Shown here in pieces: positions 8,871 to 18,478 of a stretch of 64,000 bases of DNA; the first letter of the stretch is position 1, and each line of letters begins with the position of its first letter. Under the pieces are notes generated by a model, which saw only the letters and a list, made by a program, of their open reading frames with translations, ran no database searches and was not told where the DNA came from. Location of the stretch: contig NZ_CP139368.1 in NCBI RefSeq assembly GCF_034120055.1, positions 2,170,001 to 2,234,000 on the forward strand. Reading direction: 5' to 3'. The DNA comes from Microbacterium rhizosphaerae (GTDB lineage Bacteria > Actinomycetota > Actinomycetes > Actinomycetales > Microbacteriaceae). The position numbers were made by a program, and so were the translations under genes.

Positions 8871-11800
8871 TGCCCAAGCGCGACGACATCAAGAGCGTCC
8901 TGGTCATCGGCTCCGGGCCGATCGTCATCGGCCAGGCGTGCGAGTTCGACTATTCGGGCACGCAGGCCTGCCGCGTGCTGCGCGAGGAGGGCGTGCGCGT
9001 CATCCTGGTGAACTCGAACCCGGCCACCATCATGACCGACCCCGACTTCGCCGACGCCACGTACATCGAGCCGATCACGCCGGCGGTGATCGAGACGATC
9101 ATCGCCAAGGAGAAGCCGGATGCGATCCTGCCGACCCTGGGCGGGCAGACGGCGCTCAACGCGGCGATGGCGCTGCACGACCTCGGCATCCTCGAGAAGT
9201 ACGGGGTCGAGCTCATCGGAGCGAAGGTGGACGCCATCCGCAAGGGCGAGGACCGTCAGATCTTCAAGGAGCTCGTCATCGAGGCCGGGGCGGATGTCGC
9301 GGCCTCCGTCATCTGCCACTCGATGGAGGACCTCCTCGCCGGTGCAGACCAGCTGGGCTACCCGCTCGTCGTCCGTCCGTCGTTCACGATGGGCGGCCTC
9401 GGATCCGGCTTCGCCTACGACGAGGAGGACCTCCGTCGCATCGGCGGCGCGGGCCTGCACGACTCGCCCACGCACGAGGTGCTCCTCGAGGAGTCGATCC
9501 TCGGCTGGAAGGAGTACGAGCTCGAGCTCATGCGCGACACGGCCGACAACACCGTCGTCGTCTGCTCGATCGAGAACGTCGACCCGGTCGGCGTGCACAC
9601 CGGCGACTCGATCACCGTTGCCCCGGCGCTGACCCTCACCGACCGCGAATACCAGAAGCTGCGCGACATCGGCATCGACATCATCCGCGCGGTGGGCGTC
9701 GACACGGGCGGCTGCAACATCCAGTTCGCGGTGGATCCCGCGAACGGCCGCATCATCGTCATCGAGATGAACCCGCGCGTGTCGCGGTCGTCGGCACTGG
9801 CCTCGAAGGCCACGGGATTCCCGATCGCGAAGATCGCCGCGAAGCTCGCCATCGGCTACCGCCTCGACGAGATCCCGAACGACATCACGCGCGTGACGCC
9901 GGCGAGCTTCGAGCCGACGCTCGACTACGTGGTCGTCAAGGTCCCGCGGTTCAACTTCGAGAAGTTCCCGAACGCCGACACGACTCTCACGACGACCATG
10001 AAGTCGGTGGGCGAGGCCATGGCGATCGGCCGCAACTTCGCGACGGCCCTCAACAAGGCGCTGCGCTCCCTCGAGAAGCGCGGATCGAGCTTCCACTGGG
10101 GCGACGAGCCGCGCTCCGTCGACGAGCTCCTGGCGGTGGCGGCAGTCCCGACCGACGGCCGGATCATCGCCGTCCAGCAGGCCCTGCGCAAGGGCGCCAC
10201 GATCGAGCAGCTCTTCGAGTCGACCAAGATCGACCCCTGGTTCCTCGATCAGATCGTGCTCATCAACGAGGTCGCCGCGTTCGTCGCGGCGGCGCCGGAA
10301 CTGGATGCCGCCACCCTCCGCATCGCGAAGGAGCACGGCCTCAGCGACGCGCAGATCGCGCAGCTGCGCGACGAGGCCGAGGCCGAGGTGCGCGGGGTGC
10401 GCCACGGCCTGGGCGTGCGGCCGGTCTACAAGACGGTCGACACGTGCGCCGGCGAGTTCCCCGCCCTCACTCCGTACCACTACTCCAGCTACGACAGCGA
10501 GACCGAGGTGGCGCCGTCCGACCGCACGAAGGTGGTCATCATCGGCTCGGGACCGAACCGCATCGGCCAGGGCGTCGAGTTCGACTACTCGTGCGTGCAC
10601 GCCTCCTTCGCCCTGTCGGCCGCGGGCTACGAGACCGTCATGGTCAACTGCAACCCCGAGACGGTGTCGACGGACTATGACACGAGCGACCGCCTCTACT
10701 TCGAGCCGCTGACGCTCGAGGATGTCCTCGAGGTGCTCCACGCCGAGGCGCAGTCGGGCGAGATCCTCGGCGTGGTGTGCCAGCTCGGCGGCCAGACGCC
10801 GCTCGGCCTCGCGAAGGGCATCGAGGATGCGGGGTACCGCATCCTCGGCACGAGCCCCGAGGCGATCGACCTGGCGGAGGAGCGGAGCCTGTTCAGCGGG
10901 ATCCTGAACGCCGCCGGACTCGTCGCCCCCCGCCACGGCACGGCGACGGACGTCGAGGGCGCCGTCGTCATCGCGGAAGACATCGGCTACCCGGTCCTCG
11001 TCCGGCCGAGCTTCGTCCTCGGCGGCCGGGGCATGGAGATCGTCTACGACACCGCGACCCTGCGCGACTACTTCGTGCGCGTCGCAGACCAGGCGATCAT
11101 CGGCCCCGGGATGCCGCTGCTCGTCGACCGGTTCCTCGACGACGCCATCGAGATCGACGTCGACGCGCTCTACGACGGCACCGAGCTGTACATCGGCGGC
11201 GTGATGGAGCACCTGGAGGAGGCCGGCATCCACTCCGGCGACTCCAGCTGCACGCTGCCGCCGGTGAGCCTCGGCCGGGCCGACGTCGATCGAGTCCGCA
11301 CGGCCACGCGCGCGATCGCGGAGGGTATCGGCGTGCGCGGCCTCCTGAACGTGCAGTTCGCGATCAGCGCCGACGTGCTGTATGTCATCGAGGCCAATCC
11401 CCGCGCCAGCCGCACCGTGCCGTTCGTGTCGAAGGCGCTCGGCATCCCGCTCGCCAAGGCCGCCTCGCGCATCATGGCGGGCGCGACCGTCGCCGAGCTG
11501 AAGGACGAGGGGCTCCTGCCCGCCGTCGACGGATCGCGCGTCCCGCTGGACGCGCCGGTCGCCGTCAAGGAGGCCGTGCTGCCCTTCAAGCGCTTCCGCA
11601 CGAAGGAGGGGCACACCGTGGACTCCGTGCTCGGTCCGGAGATGCGCTCGACCGGAGAGGTCATGGGCATCGACCGCGACTTCCCCACGGCGTTCGCGAA
11701 GAGCCAGGACGCCGCTTACGGCGGGATGCCGCTGTCGGGGACCGTGTTCATCTCCGTCGCGGACGGCGACAAGCGGGCCGTCATCCTGCCTGCTCACCGA

Positions 11801-12154
11801 CTCAAGCAGCTCGGCTTCTCGCTCGTCGCCACGGAGGGCACAGCCGAGATCCTGGCCCGCAACGGCATCAAGGTGGGTGTGGTCCGCAAGTTCAGCGAGT
11901 CGAAGGACGGCGAGCCCAACATCGTCGACCTCATCAACGCGGGCGAGATCGACATCGTCGTCAACACGCCGAGCGGCATGTCCGCGCGGGCCGACGGCTA
12001 TGAGATCCGTGCGGCGGCGGTGGCCGCCGACAAGGCGCTGTTCACGACGATCGCGACGCTGGGAGCGGCCGTGACGGCGATGGATGCGATGCAGGACGGC
12101 TACGAGGTCACGAGCCTGCAGGAGTACGCCGCGGCACGGGCGGCTCGCCTGTGA
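8870..12154 (+). CDS. carB: Carbamoyl-phosphate synthase large subunit
   Basis: A 1094-residue synthetase that makes carbamoyl phosphate from bicarbonate, ammonia and two ATP, for both pyrimidines and arginine. The two homologous halves each contain an ATP-grasp domain: the first begins with [20 protein letters not shown] and contains PSFTMGG; the second begins near residue 555 with [20 protein letters not shown] and contains PSFVLGGRG. An MGS-like regulatory domain occupies the last 130 or so residues, where UMP usually binds. Full length, no defect seen. Its stop overlaps the pyrF GTG. Confidence 0.98.
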   Translation: MPKRDDIKSVLVIGSGPIVIGQACEFDYSGTQACRVLREEGVRVILVNSNPATIMTDPDFADATYIEPITPAVIETIIAKEKPDAILPTLGGQTALNAAMALHDLGILEKYGVELIGAKVDAIRKGEDRQIFKELVIEAGADVAASVICHSMEDLLAGADQLGYPLVVRPSFTMGGLGSGFAYDEEDLRRIGGAGLHDSPTHEVLLEESILGWKEYELELMRDTADNTVVVCSIENVDPVGVHTGDSITVAPALTLTDREYQKLRDIGIDIIRAVGVDTGGCNIQFAVDPANGRIIVIEMNPRVSRSSALASKATGFPIAKIAAKLAIGYRLDEIPNDITRVTPASFEPTLDYVVVKVPRFNFEKFPNADTTLTTTMKSVGEAMAIGRNFATALNKALRSLEKRGSSFHWGDEPRSVDELLAVAAVPTDGRIIAVQQALRKGATIEQLFESTKIDPWFLDQIVLINEVAAFVAAAPELDAATLRIAKEHGLSDAQIAQLRDEAEAEVRGVRHGLGVRPVYKTVDTCAGEFPALTPYHYSSYDSETEVAPSDRTKVVIIGSGPNRIGQGVEFDYSCVHASFALSAAGYETVMVNCNPETVSTDYDTSDRLYFEPLTLEDVLEVLHAEAQSGEILGVVCQLGGQTPLGLAKGIEDAGYRILGTSPEAIDLAEERSLFSGILNAAGLVAPRHGTATDVEGAVVIAEDIGYPVLVRPSFVLGGRGMEIVYDTATLRDYFVRVADQAIIGPGMPLLVDRFLDDAIEIDVDALYDGTELYIGGVMEHLEEAGIHSGDSSCTLPPVSLGRADVDRVRTATRAIAEGIGVRGLLNVQFAISADVLYVIEANPRASRTVPFVSKALGIPLAKAASRIMAGATVAELKDEGLLPAVDGSRVPLDAPVAVKEAVLPFKRFRTKEGHTVDSVLGPEMRSTGEVMGIDRDFPTAFAKSQDAAYGGMPLSGTVFISVADGDKRAVILPAHRLKQLGFSLVATEGTAEILARNGIKVGVVRKFSESKDGEPNIVDLINAGEIDIVVNTPSGMSARADGYEIRAAAVAADKALFTTIATLGAAVTAMDAMQDGYEVTSLQEYAAARAARL

Positions 12155-12966
12155 TCGACTTCGGCGCGCGACTGGCCGGCGTCCTCGCGGCGCACGGCCC
12201 CCTGTGCGTCGGGATCGATCCGCACGAAGCCCTGCTCGAGGAGTGGGGGCTGGATGCGTCGGCCGACGGCGTCCGCGAGTTCGGGCTGCGCGTGGTCGAG
12301 GCCGCCGACGGCCGCGTCGGCATCGTCAAGCCGCAGGTGTCGTTCTTCGAGCGGCACGGATCGGCCGGCTACGCCGCACTCGAGGACGTGCTGGCCGCGG
12401 CGCGCGCCGCCGGGCTCCTCGTCATCGCCGACGCGAAGCGCGGCGACATCGGATCGACGATGGATGCGTACGCCCGCGCCTGGCTCACTCCGGGATCGTC
12501 GCTCGAGGCCGACGCCCTCACTGTGAGCCCGTATCTCGGCGTCGGCGCGCTGGCCGGCTCGTTCGACGTGGCCGCTGAACACGGCAAGGGGCTCTTCGTG
12601 CTCGCCGCGACCAGCAACCCGGAGGGTGCATCGCTCCAGGCGGCCGGCGCGGGGGATCGGAGCGTCGCTGCGCAGGTGGCCGGCGAGGTCGGCGCCCGCA
12701 ACGGCGGCGCGCACCCCGGATCCTTCGGCCTCGTCGTCGGCGCGACGCTGGACCGGGCCGCGTTCGGCCTCACCGACGAACTGCTGGAGGGCACGCCCAT
12801 CCTGGCTCCCGGATTCGGCTTCCAGGGGGCGCGAGCGGAGGACCTGTCGTCGCTGTTCGGCGCGGTCGCGGGGAGCGTCGTCGCGAGCGAGAGCCGCAGC
12901 ATCCTCTCCGCCGGTCCCGGCGGCCTCGCGGCGCGAATCGCGGAGCGTGCCGCCCTGTACGCTTGA
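12151..12966 (+). CDS. pyrF: Orotidine-5'-phosphate decarboxylase (long, type 2)
   Basis: Converts OMP to UMP, the last step of the pathway. The 271-residue length and the motif [15 protein letters not shown] place it in the type 2 group found in actinobacteria. LCVGIDPHE near the N-terminus and APGFGFQGA near the C-terminus are phosphate-binding parts. GTG start overlaps the carB stop by 4 bp. pyrD and pyrE are not in this operon, so dihydroorotate dehydrogenase and orotate phosphoribosyltransferase must be encoded elsewhere. Confidence 0.95.
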   Translation: MIDFGARLAGVLAAHGPLCVGIDPHEALLEEWGLDASADGVREFGLRVVEAADGRVGIVKPQVSFFERHGSAGYAALEDVLAAARAAGLLVIADAKRGDIGSTMDAYARAWLTPGSSLEADALTVSPYLGVGALAGSFDVAAEHGKGLFVLAATSNPEGASLQAAGAGDRSVAAQVAGEVGARNGGAHPGSFGLVVGATLDRAAFGLTDELLEGTPILAPGFGFQGARAEDLSSLFGAVAGSVVASESRSILSAGPGGLAARIAERAALYA

Positions 12967-12973
12967 AGCTCCC

Positions 12974-13942
12974 ATGCCTGACAGCCGCACCCCGCTTGAT
13001 GGGGCTCCGCCCCAGACCCCCGGCGCGCCAGCGCGACCGCCCGAGGTCGACCGCGTCGCCGCCTCCCGAAACGCCGTCGCCGCCCGTCGTGCCCGGGCGA
13101 GCCTGAAGCGCGACCTCGCGTCGCGCGTCGTCTCGCCGCAGACCGTCCTGAGCCGCGCGTTCGCCGACCCGTCGTCGCCGGCGGGCACGATGCGGATCAC
13201 GGACTTCCTCATCTCGCTGCCGGCGATCGGCGAGGGCAAGCGCGACCGCATCCTGGAATCCCTCGGGATCTCACCGGTCAAGCGTCTCGGCGGGCTCGGC
13301 ACGCGCCAGCGCGTCGCCCTCCAGGAGTGGCTCGACGAGCGCATGCCGGAGGTCGCGCCGAGGGGCGGGCGCAGCCGGCTCATCGTGCTCGCCGGTCCCA
13401 CGGCGGTCGGCAAGGGCACCGTCGCGGCGCACATCCGCGACCACCACCACGACATCCATCTCTCGGTGTCGGCGACCACGCGCCCGCCGCGTCCCGGCGA
13501 GGTCGACGGCATCCACTACTTCTTCGTCGACGATGCCGAGTTCGACCGTCTCGTGTCCACGGGTGCGCTGCTCGAACACGCGACCGTGCACAACAAGTAC
13601 CGCTACGGCACGCCGCGCGAGCCGATCGAGCGGGTGCTGGATGCCGGCGGCACGGCGCTGCTCGAGATCGATCTGCAGGGTGCGCGCCAGGTGCGTGCCG
13701 CCGCCCCGGACGCGACGCTCGTCTTCCTCCTGCCGCCGAGCTGGGACGAACTCGTGCAGCGACTCGTCGGCCGCGGCACCGAGGACGCCGAGGAGCGGGC
13801 CCGCCGGCTGCGCACGGCGAAGGTCGAGCTTGCCGCCCAGAACGAGTTCGACTACCGCGTCGTGAACGAGGATGTCCCCACCGCGGCCCGGGACGTCGTA
13901 GAATTGGCTCAGGCGCCCTCGCGCGCGCTTCCGCGCGCCTGA
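12974..13942 (+). CDS. gmk: Fusion of actinobacterial integration host factor (mIHF) and guanylate kinase
   Basis: A 322-residue protein with two recognisable parts. Residues about 40-125 match the actinobacterial IHF ([46 protein letters not shown]), including the helix-two-turn-helix DNA-binding region known from mIHF. Residues about 133-315 are guanylate kinase, which phosphorylates GMP: P-loop [10 protein letters not shown], the GMP-binding [12 protein letters not shown], and HNKYRYGT. In mycobacteria these are neighbouring separate genes (mihF-gmk), so the fusion joins adjacent partners without a stop. The ATG follows a TACGCT hexamer (12958-12963) by 10 nt, so the leader may be only a few bases. 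Start is moderately sure. Confidence 0.9.
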   Translation: MPDSRTPLDGAPPQTPGAPARPPEVDRVAASRNAVAARRARASLKRDLASRVVSPQTVLSRAFADPSSPAGTMRITDFLISLPAIGEGKRDRILESLGISPVKRLGGLGTRQRVALQEWLDERMPEVAPRGGRSRLIVLAGPTAVGKGTVAAHIRDHHHDIHLSVSATTRPPRPGEVDGIHYFFVDDAEFDRLVSTGALLEHATVHNKYRYGTPREPIERVLDAGGTALLEIDLQGARQVRAAAPDATLVFLLPPSWDELVQRLVGRGTEDAEERARRLRTAKVELAAQNEFDYRVVNEDVPTAARDVVELAQAPSRALPRA

Positions 13943-13985
13943 GCGCCGCTTCTTTGCCGCCGAACCGAAACCAGGAGGATTCGCC

Positions 13986-14240
13986 ATGGCCGGACACAAC
14001 CAGGGCATCATCGAGCCCGCAATCGACAGCCTTCTCGAGAAGGTCGACTCGAAGTATCAGCTCGTGATCTACGCATCGAAGCGCGCGCGTCAGATCAACG
14101 ACTACTACTCGGACCTGCACGAGGGCAACCTCTTCGACAACGTGGGCCCGCTCGTCGACTCGACCGTCGAAGACAAGCCCCTGACGATCGCCCTTCACGA
14201 GATCAACGAGGACAAGCTCCGCCTGCGCCACGCTGAGTGA
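13986..14240 (+). CDS. rpoZ: RNA polymerase omega subunit
   Basis: An 84-residue omega subunit that helps assemble the beta' subunit in RNA polymerase. Conserved parts are the N-terminal [21 protein letters not shown] and [11 protein letters not shown], followed by the actinobacterial C-terminal [14 protein letters not shown] strong ribosome binding site, AGGAGG at 13973-13978, lies 7 nt before the ATG. It follows gmk as in most actinobacteria and is followed by a stable hairpin rather than coaBC. Confidence 0.95.
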   Translation: MAGHNQGIIEPAIDSLLEKVDSKYQLVIYASKRARQINDYYSDLHEGNLFDNVGPLVDSTVEDKPLTIALHEINEDKLRLRHAE

Positions 14241-14254
14241 TGCATGACCTCGTG

Positions 14255-14287
14255 CGACGGCCGGCGGACGGATGTCCCCGGCCGTCG
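14255..14287 (+). terminator. Hairpin terminator after rpoZ
   Basis: CGACGGCCGG (14255-14264) pairs with CCGGCCGTCG (14278-14287); inside, GGAC pairs with GTCC around a 4-nt loop, with one bulged C. The 14-bp stem starts 14 nt after the rpoZ stop. No T-tract. Confidence 0.7.
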
Positions 14288-14343
14288 GCATACTGGTCCG
14301 CACCCCGCCGCCCGATTCCCGGCCGTCTGATCCTGGAGGATCG

Positions 14344-15537
14344 ATGACAGAACTGCGCCTGTTCACGTCCGAGTCCGTCACCGAGGGCCATCCCGACAAG
14401 ATCTGCGACCAGATCTCGGACAGCATCCTCGACGCGATCCTGACCGACGACCCGCACGGGCGCGTCGCGGTCGAGACGCTCGTGACGACCGGGCTCGTGC
14501 ACGTCGCGGGCGAGGTGTCGACGAGCACGTACGTCGAGATCCCGGCGATCGTGCGCGACGTGGTGACGGGCATCGGCTACACCTCGAGCGACATGGGCTT
14601 CGACGGCGATTCGTGCGGTGTCAGCGTGTCGATCGGCGCCCAGTCGCCCGACATCGCCGCCGGCGTCGGCAACGCCCTCGAGCACCGCGAGGGCGGATCC
14701 GTCGACCCGCGCGACGCGCAGGGCGCGGGCGACCAGGGCATCATGTTCGGGTACGCGACGACCGAGACCCCGCAGTTCATGCCCGTCGCAGCGTGGACGG
14801 CGCATCGTCTCGCGGAGAACCTCGCCGGCGCTCGGCGCGGCGGGCGTCTCCCGTTCCTGCGCCCGGACGGCAAGACCCAGGTCACGCTGGGGTACGAGGG
14901 GGCGGTCCCGAAGACGATCGAGTCCGTCGTGCTGTCGACACAGCACCATCCGGACGTCAGCCAGGCCGAGCTGCGCGCGCTCGTGCGCGAGGAGGTCATC
15001 GACCCGGTGCTCGAGACGACCGGCCTCGACGCCTCCGACGTGACCTATCTCGTCAACCCCGCCGGTCCGTTCGTGATCGGCGGCCCCAAGGGCGATGCCG
15101 GCCTCACCGGCCGCAAGATCATCATCGACACCTACGGCGGGGCGTCGCGCCACGGCGGCGGGGCGTTCAGCGGCAAGGACCCCTCGAAGGTCGACCGCTC
15201 GGCTGCGTACGCCATGCGCTGGGTCGCGAAGAACGCCGTGGCGGCGGGCTTCGCCGACCGGCTGGAGGTGCAGGTCGCCTACGCGATCGGGGCCGCCCAC
15301 CCGGTGGGGCTCTATGTCGAGACGTTCGGCACCGGCCACGTCGCCGACGAGACGATCGTCGGGGCGATCCGCGAGGTCTTCGACCTGCGACCCAAGGCGA
15401 TCATCGACGACCTCGACCTGCTGCGCCCGATCTACCGGCAGACCGCCGCCTACGGACATTTCGGTCGTGAGCTGCCCGACTTCACGTGGGAGCGCCTGGA
15501 CCGCGTCGACGACCTGCGGCGCGCCGCGGGGCTCTGA
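14344..15537 (+). CDS. metK: S-adenosylmethionine synthase
   Basis: Makes SAM from methionine and ATP. Full-length 397-residue enzyme: [18 protein letters not shown] near the N-terminus (ATP site), [12 protein letters not shown], and the C-terminal [19 protein letters not shown]. The ATG at 14344 has CTGGAGGA 4-5 nt upstream; the open frame further upstream lies in the terminator and is not homologous. CATACT at 14288-14293 may be the -10. The SAM made here is used by RsmB two genes on. Confidence 0.97.
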   Translation: MTELRLFTSESVTEGHPDKICDQISDSILDAILTDDPHGRVAVETLVTTGLVHVAGEVSTSTYVEIPAIVRDVVTGIGYTSSDMGFDGDSCGVSVSIGAQSPDIAAGVGNALEHREGGSVDPRDAQGAGDQGIMFGYATTETPQFMPVAAWTAHRLAENLAGARRGGRLPFLRPDGKTQVTLGYEGAVPKTIESVVLSTQHHPDVSQAELRALVREEVIDPVLETTGLDASDVTYLVNPAGPFVIGGPKGDAGLTGRKIIIDTYGGASRHGGGAFSGKDPSKVDRSAAYAMRWVAKNAVAAGFADRLEVQVAYAIGAAHPVGLYVETFGTGHVADETIVGAIREVFDLRPKAIIDDLDLLRPIYRQTAAYGHFGRELPDFTWERLDRVDDLRRAAGL

Positions 15538-15551
15538 TCCCGGACACGGAG

Positions 15552-17549
15552 ATGACGGGCCGGCGCATCGCGCGCGTGCTCATCGACTCACCGCTGCCGC
15601 AGCTCGATCGGCTGTTCGACTACGCGATCCCCGACGAGCTCGCCACGGCCGCCGTGCCCGGCGTGCGGGTGAGGGTGCCCTTGCGCACCGCGGGACGGGT
15701 CGTCGACGGCTACATCGTCGAGACGGTGGAGGCCGACGATTCGGGGGAGGTCGAGGATTCGCCGCCCCGGCCGCTGTCGGAGCTGGACGCCGTGGTGTCG
15801 TCCGTGGCTGTCCTGCCCGCGAGGCTGTACGCGCTCGCGCGTCGTGTGGCCGATCGGGCCGCCGGCTCGGCGAGCGACATCCTCCGCCTGGCCATCCCCA
15901 AGCGCATGGTGCGCGTCGAGAAGGCGTGGTGCGCCGGCGATCCGCCGTCTGCGGCGCCGGTCACGGCGGCTGCCGCGGCGTGGGCGCGTGCCGAGCTGCA
16001 GGATTTCCCCGGCCTCGCCGACGCGCTCACCGACGGGCGGCGAATCGCCGTGGACGCACCGCCGGTACCGGTCGAACTGCCCTCGGGCGAGACGACGGGC
16101 CGCTGGGCGACCCTCCTCGCGGCCGCCGCGGCACATGTGCTGGCGGCCGGCCGGAGTGTCGTCGTCGTCGTCCCCGATCACCGCGATCTCGACAGCGTCG
16201 CGGCCGCGCTGGAGGGCCTGATCCCGGCATCCGCCCTCGTCCGCGACGACGCGGACCAGAGCGGACCCGCACGCTACGGCGCCTACCTCCGGCGGCTCGC
16301 CGATGCGCCGTGCGTCGTCATCGGCAACCGGTCCGCGGTGTACGCGCCCGTGCACGACCTCGGACTCGTCGCGATCTGGGACGACGGCGACCCGCTCCTG
16401 GCTGAGCCGCTGAGCCCGGGCGTGCACGCGCGCGACGCCGCTCTGGTCCGTCAGGAGCTCGATGGGGGAGCCCTGCTGCTGCTCGGCCACACCCGGACGA
16501 CGGATGTCGAGCGGCTCGTGACCGTGGGATGGGTCCGCGACCTCGCCGCCCGGCGCCGGGTCTCGCCGCGCGTCGTGCTGAGCCCGCCCGATGCCCGCGG
16601 TGCCCGCATCCCCTCGGCGGCGTGGGCCGCCGCTCGCTCCGCACTGGCCGACGGGCCGGTGCTCGTCCAGGTGGCGCGCCCCGGGTACGCCCCGGCGCTC
16701 GTGTGCGCCGACTGCCGGCGCCCTGCCCGCTGCCCGCACTGCACAGGGCCGCTGCGGGCGCGCCGACCCGGCGCGACGCCCGAGTGCGCCTGGTGCGGCC
16801 GCGCAGCGACGGGCTGGACGTGCGGCAACTGCGGATCGGACAAGGTCCGCATGGCGTCGTCGGGCAGCGAGCGGACCGCCGACGAGCTCGGCCGGGCCTT
16901 CCCCGGCGTGCGCATCGTCGTCGCCGACGGTGCGCACGCCGTGCTTCGGGTGGATGCGCGGCCCGCCCTCGTCATCGCCACCCGGGGCGCGGAGCCGATC
17001 GCCGACGGCGGGTACCGAGCCGTCCTCCTCCTCGACGGCGAGCGGATGCTGATGTCCGAGGATCTGCGGATCGGCGAGTCGTGCCTGCGGTGGTGGTCGA
17101 ACGCCGCAGCGCTCGCCCGTCCGGGCGCCCCCGTGCACCTCGCCGGCGTCGTCGGACCGGTCGCGCGCGCCCTCGCCACGTGGTCGCAGCCCGCCTACGC
17201 CCGGGGCGAGCTCGCGGAGCGGGCGCCCCTGCGCATGCCGCCGGCCGTTCGGGTGGCGGCGATCGAAGGGGTGCCGACGGCTGTCGCGAGCGCGTTGAGC
17301 ACCCTCCGCGAGGCGGTCCCGGCGCTCCCGGAGGACGCGGTCGTCGGTCCCGTGGCCGTCGGGGACGACTCCGCGGTCCATCGCGCGCTCGTCCGGTTCG
17401 AGTACGCCCAGGGTCGTGCCGTCGCCGAGAGCCTCCGAGCCTCTGTCGTGCATGCGGCGCTCACGAGCAGACGGTCTGCGCACGAGCGTGGTCCCCGCGC
17501 CCGGAATACACTCAAGGTGCGGCTCGACGTGCTCGAGCCCGAGCTGTGA
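15552..17549 (+). CDS. priA: PriA-like primosomal protein N', helicase motifs degenerate
   Basis: A 665-residue PriA homologue for replication restart. The N-terminal DNA 3'-end-binding domain (IDSPLPQLDRLFDYAIP, VPGVRVRVPLR) and the zinc-binding insert with eight Cys (CADCRRPARCPHC, ECAWCG, TCGNCG) are intact. The Walker A loop expected at the helicase start is missing (LPSGETTGRWATLL instead of GxTGSGKT) and the DEAH box is WDDGD. Such ATPase-dead PriA is known across actinobacteria, so this is a lineage trait rather than a broken gene. ATG at 15552 follows GGAGATG-type purines; spacing to metK is 14 bp, so it is likely co-transcribed. Confidence 0.9.
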   Translation: MTGRRIARVLIDSPLPQLDRLFDYAIPDELATAAVPGVRVRVPLRTAGRVVDGYIVETVEADDSGEVEDSPPRPLSELDAVVSSVAVLPARLYALARRVADRAAGSASDILRLAIPKRMVRVEKAWCAGDPPSAAPVTAAAAAWARAELQDFPGLADALTDGRRIAVDAPPVPVELPSGETTGRWATLLAAAAAHVLAAGRSVVVVVPDHRDLDSVAAALEGLIPASALVRDDADQSGPARYGAYLRRLADAPCVVIGNRSAVYAPVHDLGLVAIWDDGDPLLAEPLSPGVHARDAALVRQELDGGALLLLGHTRTTDVERLVTVGWVRDLAARRRVSPRVVLSPPDARGARIPSAAWAAARSALADGPVLVQVARPGYAPALVCADCRRPARCPHCTGPLRARRPGATPECAWCGRAATGWTCGNCGSDKVRMASSGSERTADELGRAFPGVRIVVADGAHAVLRVDARPALVIATRGAEPIADGGYRAVLLLDGERMLMSEDLRIGESCLRWWSNAAALARPGAPVHLAGVVGPVARALATWSQPAYARGELAERAPLRMPPAVRVAAIEGVPTAVASALSTLREAVPALPEDAVVGPVAVGDDSAVHRALVRFEYAQGRAVAESLRASVVHAALTSRRSAHERGPRARNTLKVRLDVLEPEL

Positions 17550-17557
17550 GGAGATCC

Positions 17558-18478
17558 ATGCGCGTCGTCTTCGCCGGGACCCCAGATGCGGCGGTTCCCT
17601 CGCTGCGGCTGCTCGCCGCATCCACTCACGACATCGTCGGTGTGATCACGCGCCGAGACGCCCCCCTCGGCCGCAAGCGCGTCCTGACCCCCTCGCCGAT
17701 CGCCCGCGCCGCGGAGGAGCTCGGTCTGCCGGTCATCAAGACCGATCGACTGGATGCCGAGGCCACAAGCCGGATCGCCGCCCTGAAGCCGGACCTCGGC
17801 GTCATCGTGGCGTACGGCGGACTCGTGCGCGAGCCGCTGCTGTCCACGCCGGGCCGGGGCTGGATCAACCTGCACTTCTCGCTCCTGCCACGGTGGCGCG
17901 GCGCCGCTCCTGTGCAGCACGCGCTCATCGCCGGCGACGAGGTCGTGGGCGCCGCGGTGTTCCAGCTCGTCCCCGAGCTGGATGCCGGTGACGTCTTCGC
18001 GGTGCTCGAGCACCGGCCGGTGGGCGGTGAGACGGCCGGCGATGTCCTCGACGACCTCGCCCATCGCGGCGCGTATCTGCTCGAGGATGTGGTCGATCAG
18101 CTGGCTGCCGGGACGGCCGTGGCGACGCCCCAGGAGGGCAGCGCCACCTTCGCACCGAAGCTGACTCTCGACGACGGCCGGATCCGCTGGAACGAGCCGG
18201 CGCACGACGTGCTGAACCGCGTGCGCGGTGTGACGCCGGAGCCCGGGGCGCACGCGGAGCTCGACGGCGCGCGGGTGAAGATCCTCGCAGCGAGGGCTGC
18301 TTCCACGGCCCGCGAGCTGGCGCCCGGAGAGGTGGAGCTCGTCGGCAAGGAGGTGCTCGCAGGCACGGCCGACGAGCCGATCGCGCTCGTGACCGTCCAG
18401 CCTGCGGGTCGCGGATCGATGGCGGCCGCAGACTGGTGGCGCGGGCTCCGCGGCATCGGTCCGGTGGTCTTGCGATGA
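17558..18478 (+). CDS. fmt: Methionyl-tRNA formyltransferase
   Basis: Formylates initiator Met-tRNA using 10-formyl-THF. It has 306 residues with the Rossmann N-terminal domain (MRVVFAGTPDAAVPSL), the folate-site motif HFSLLPRWRGAAPVQHAL with the catalytic Asn-His-Asp environment (GWINLHFSLLP, ELDAGD), and a C-terminal OB-like domain. TGAGGAGATCC overlaps the priA stop and gives the ribosome binding site. The stop overlaps the rsmB start (ATGA). Confidence 0.97.
   Translation: MRVVFAGTPDAAVPSLRLLAASTHDIVGVITRRDAPLGRKRVLTPSPIARAAEELGLPVIKTDRLDAEATSRIAALKPDLGVIVAYGGLVREPLLSTPGRGWINLHFSLLPRWRGAAPVQHALIAGDEVVGAAVFQLVPELDAGDVFAVLEHRPVGGETAGDVLDDLAHRGAYLLEDVVDQLAAGTAVATPQEGSATFAPKLTLDDGRIRWNEPAHDVLNRVRGVTPEPGAHAELDGARVKILAARAASTARELAPGEVELVGKEVLAGTADEPIALVTVQPAGRGSMAAADWWRGLRGIGPVVLR

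Noticed and set aside
8807-11797. A 996-codon open frame on the minus strand opposite carB
   Set aside because: It is the complement of the well-conserved carB frame; its composition (His/Arg/Asp-rich, no motif) is the usual shadow in high-GC DNA.
14241-14343. Possible SAM riboswitch before metK
   Set aside because: The gap holds only one simple hairpin, explained as the rpoZ terminator, and lacks the multi-helix cores of SAM-I, SAM-II or SAM-IV.
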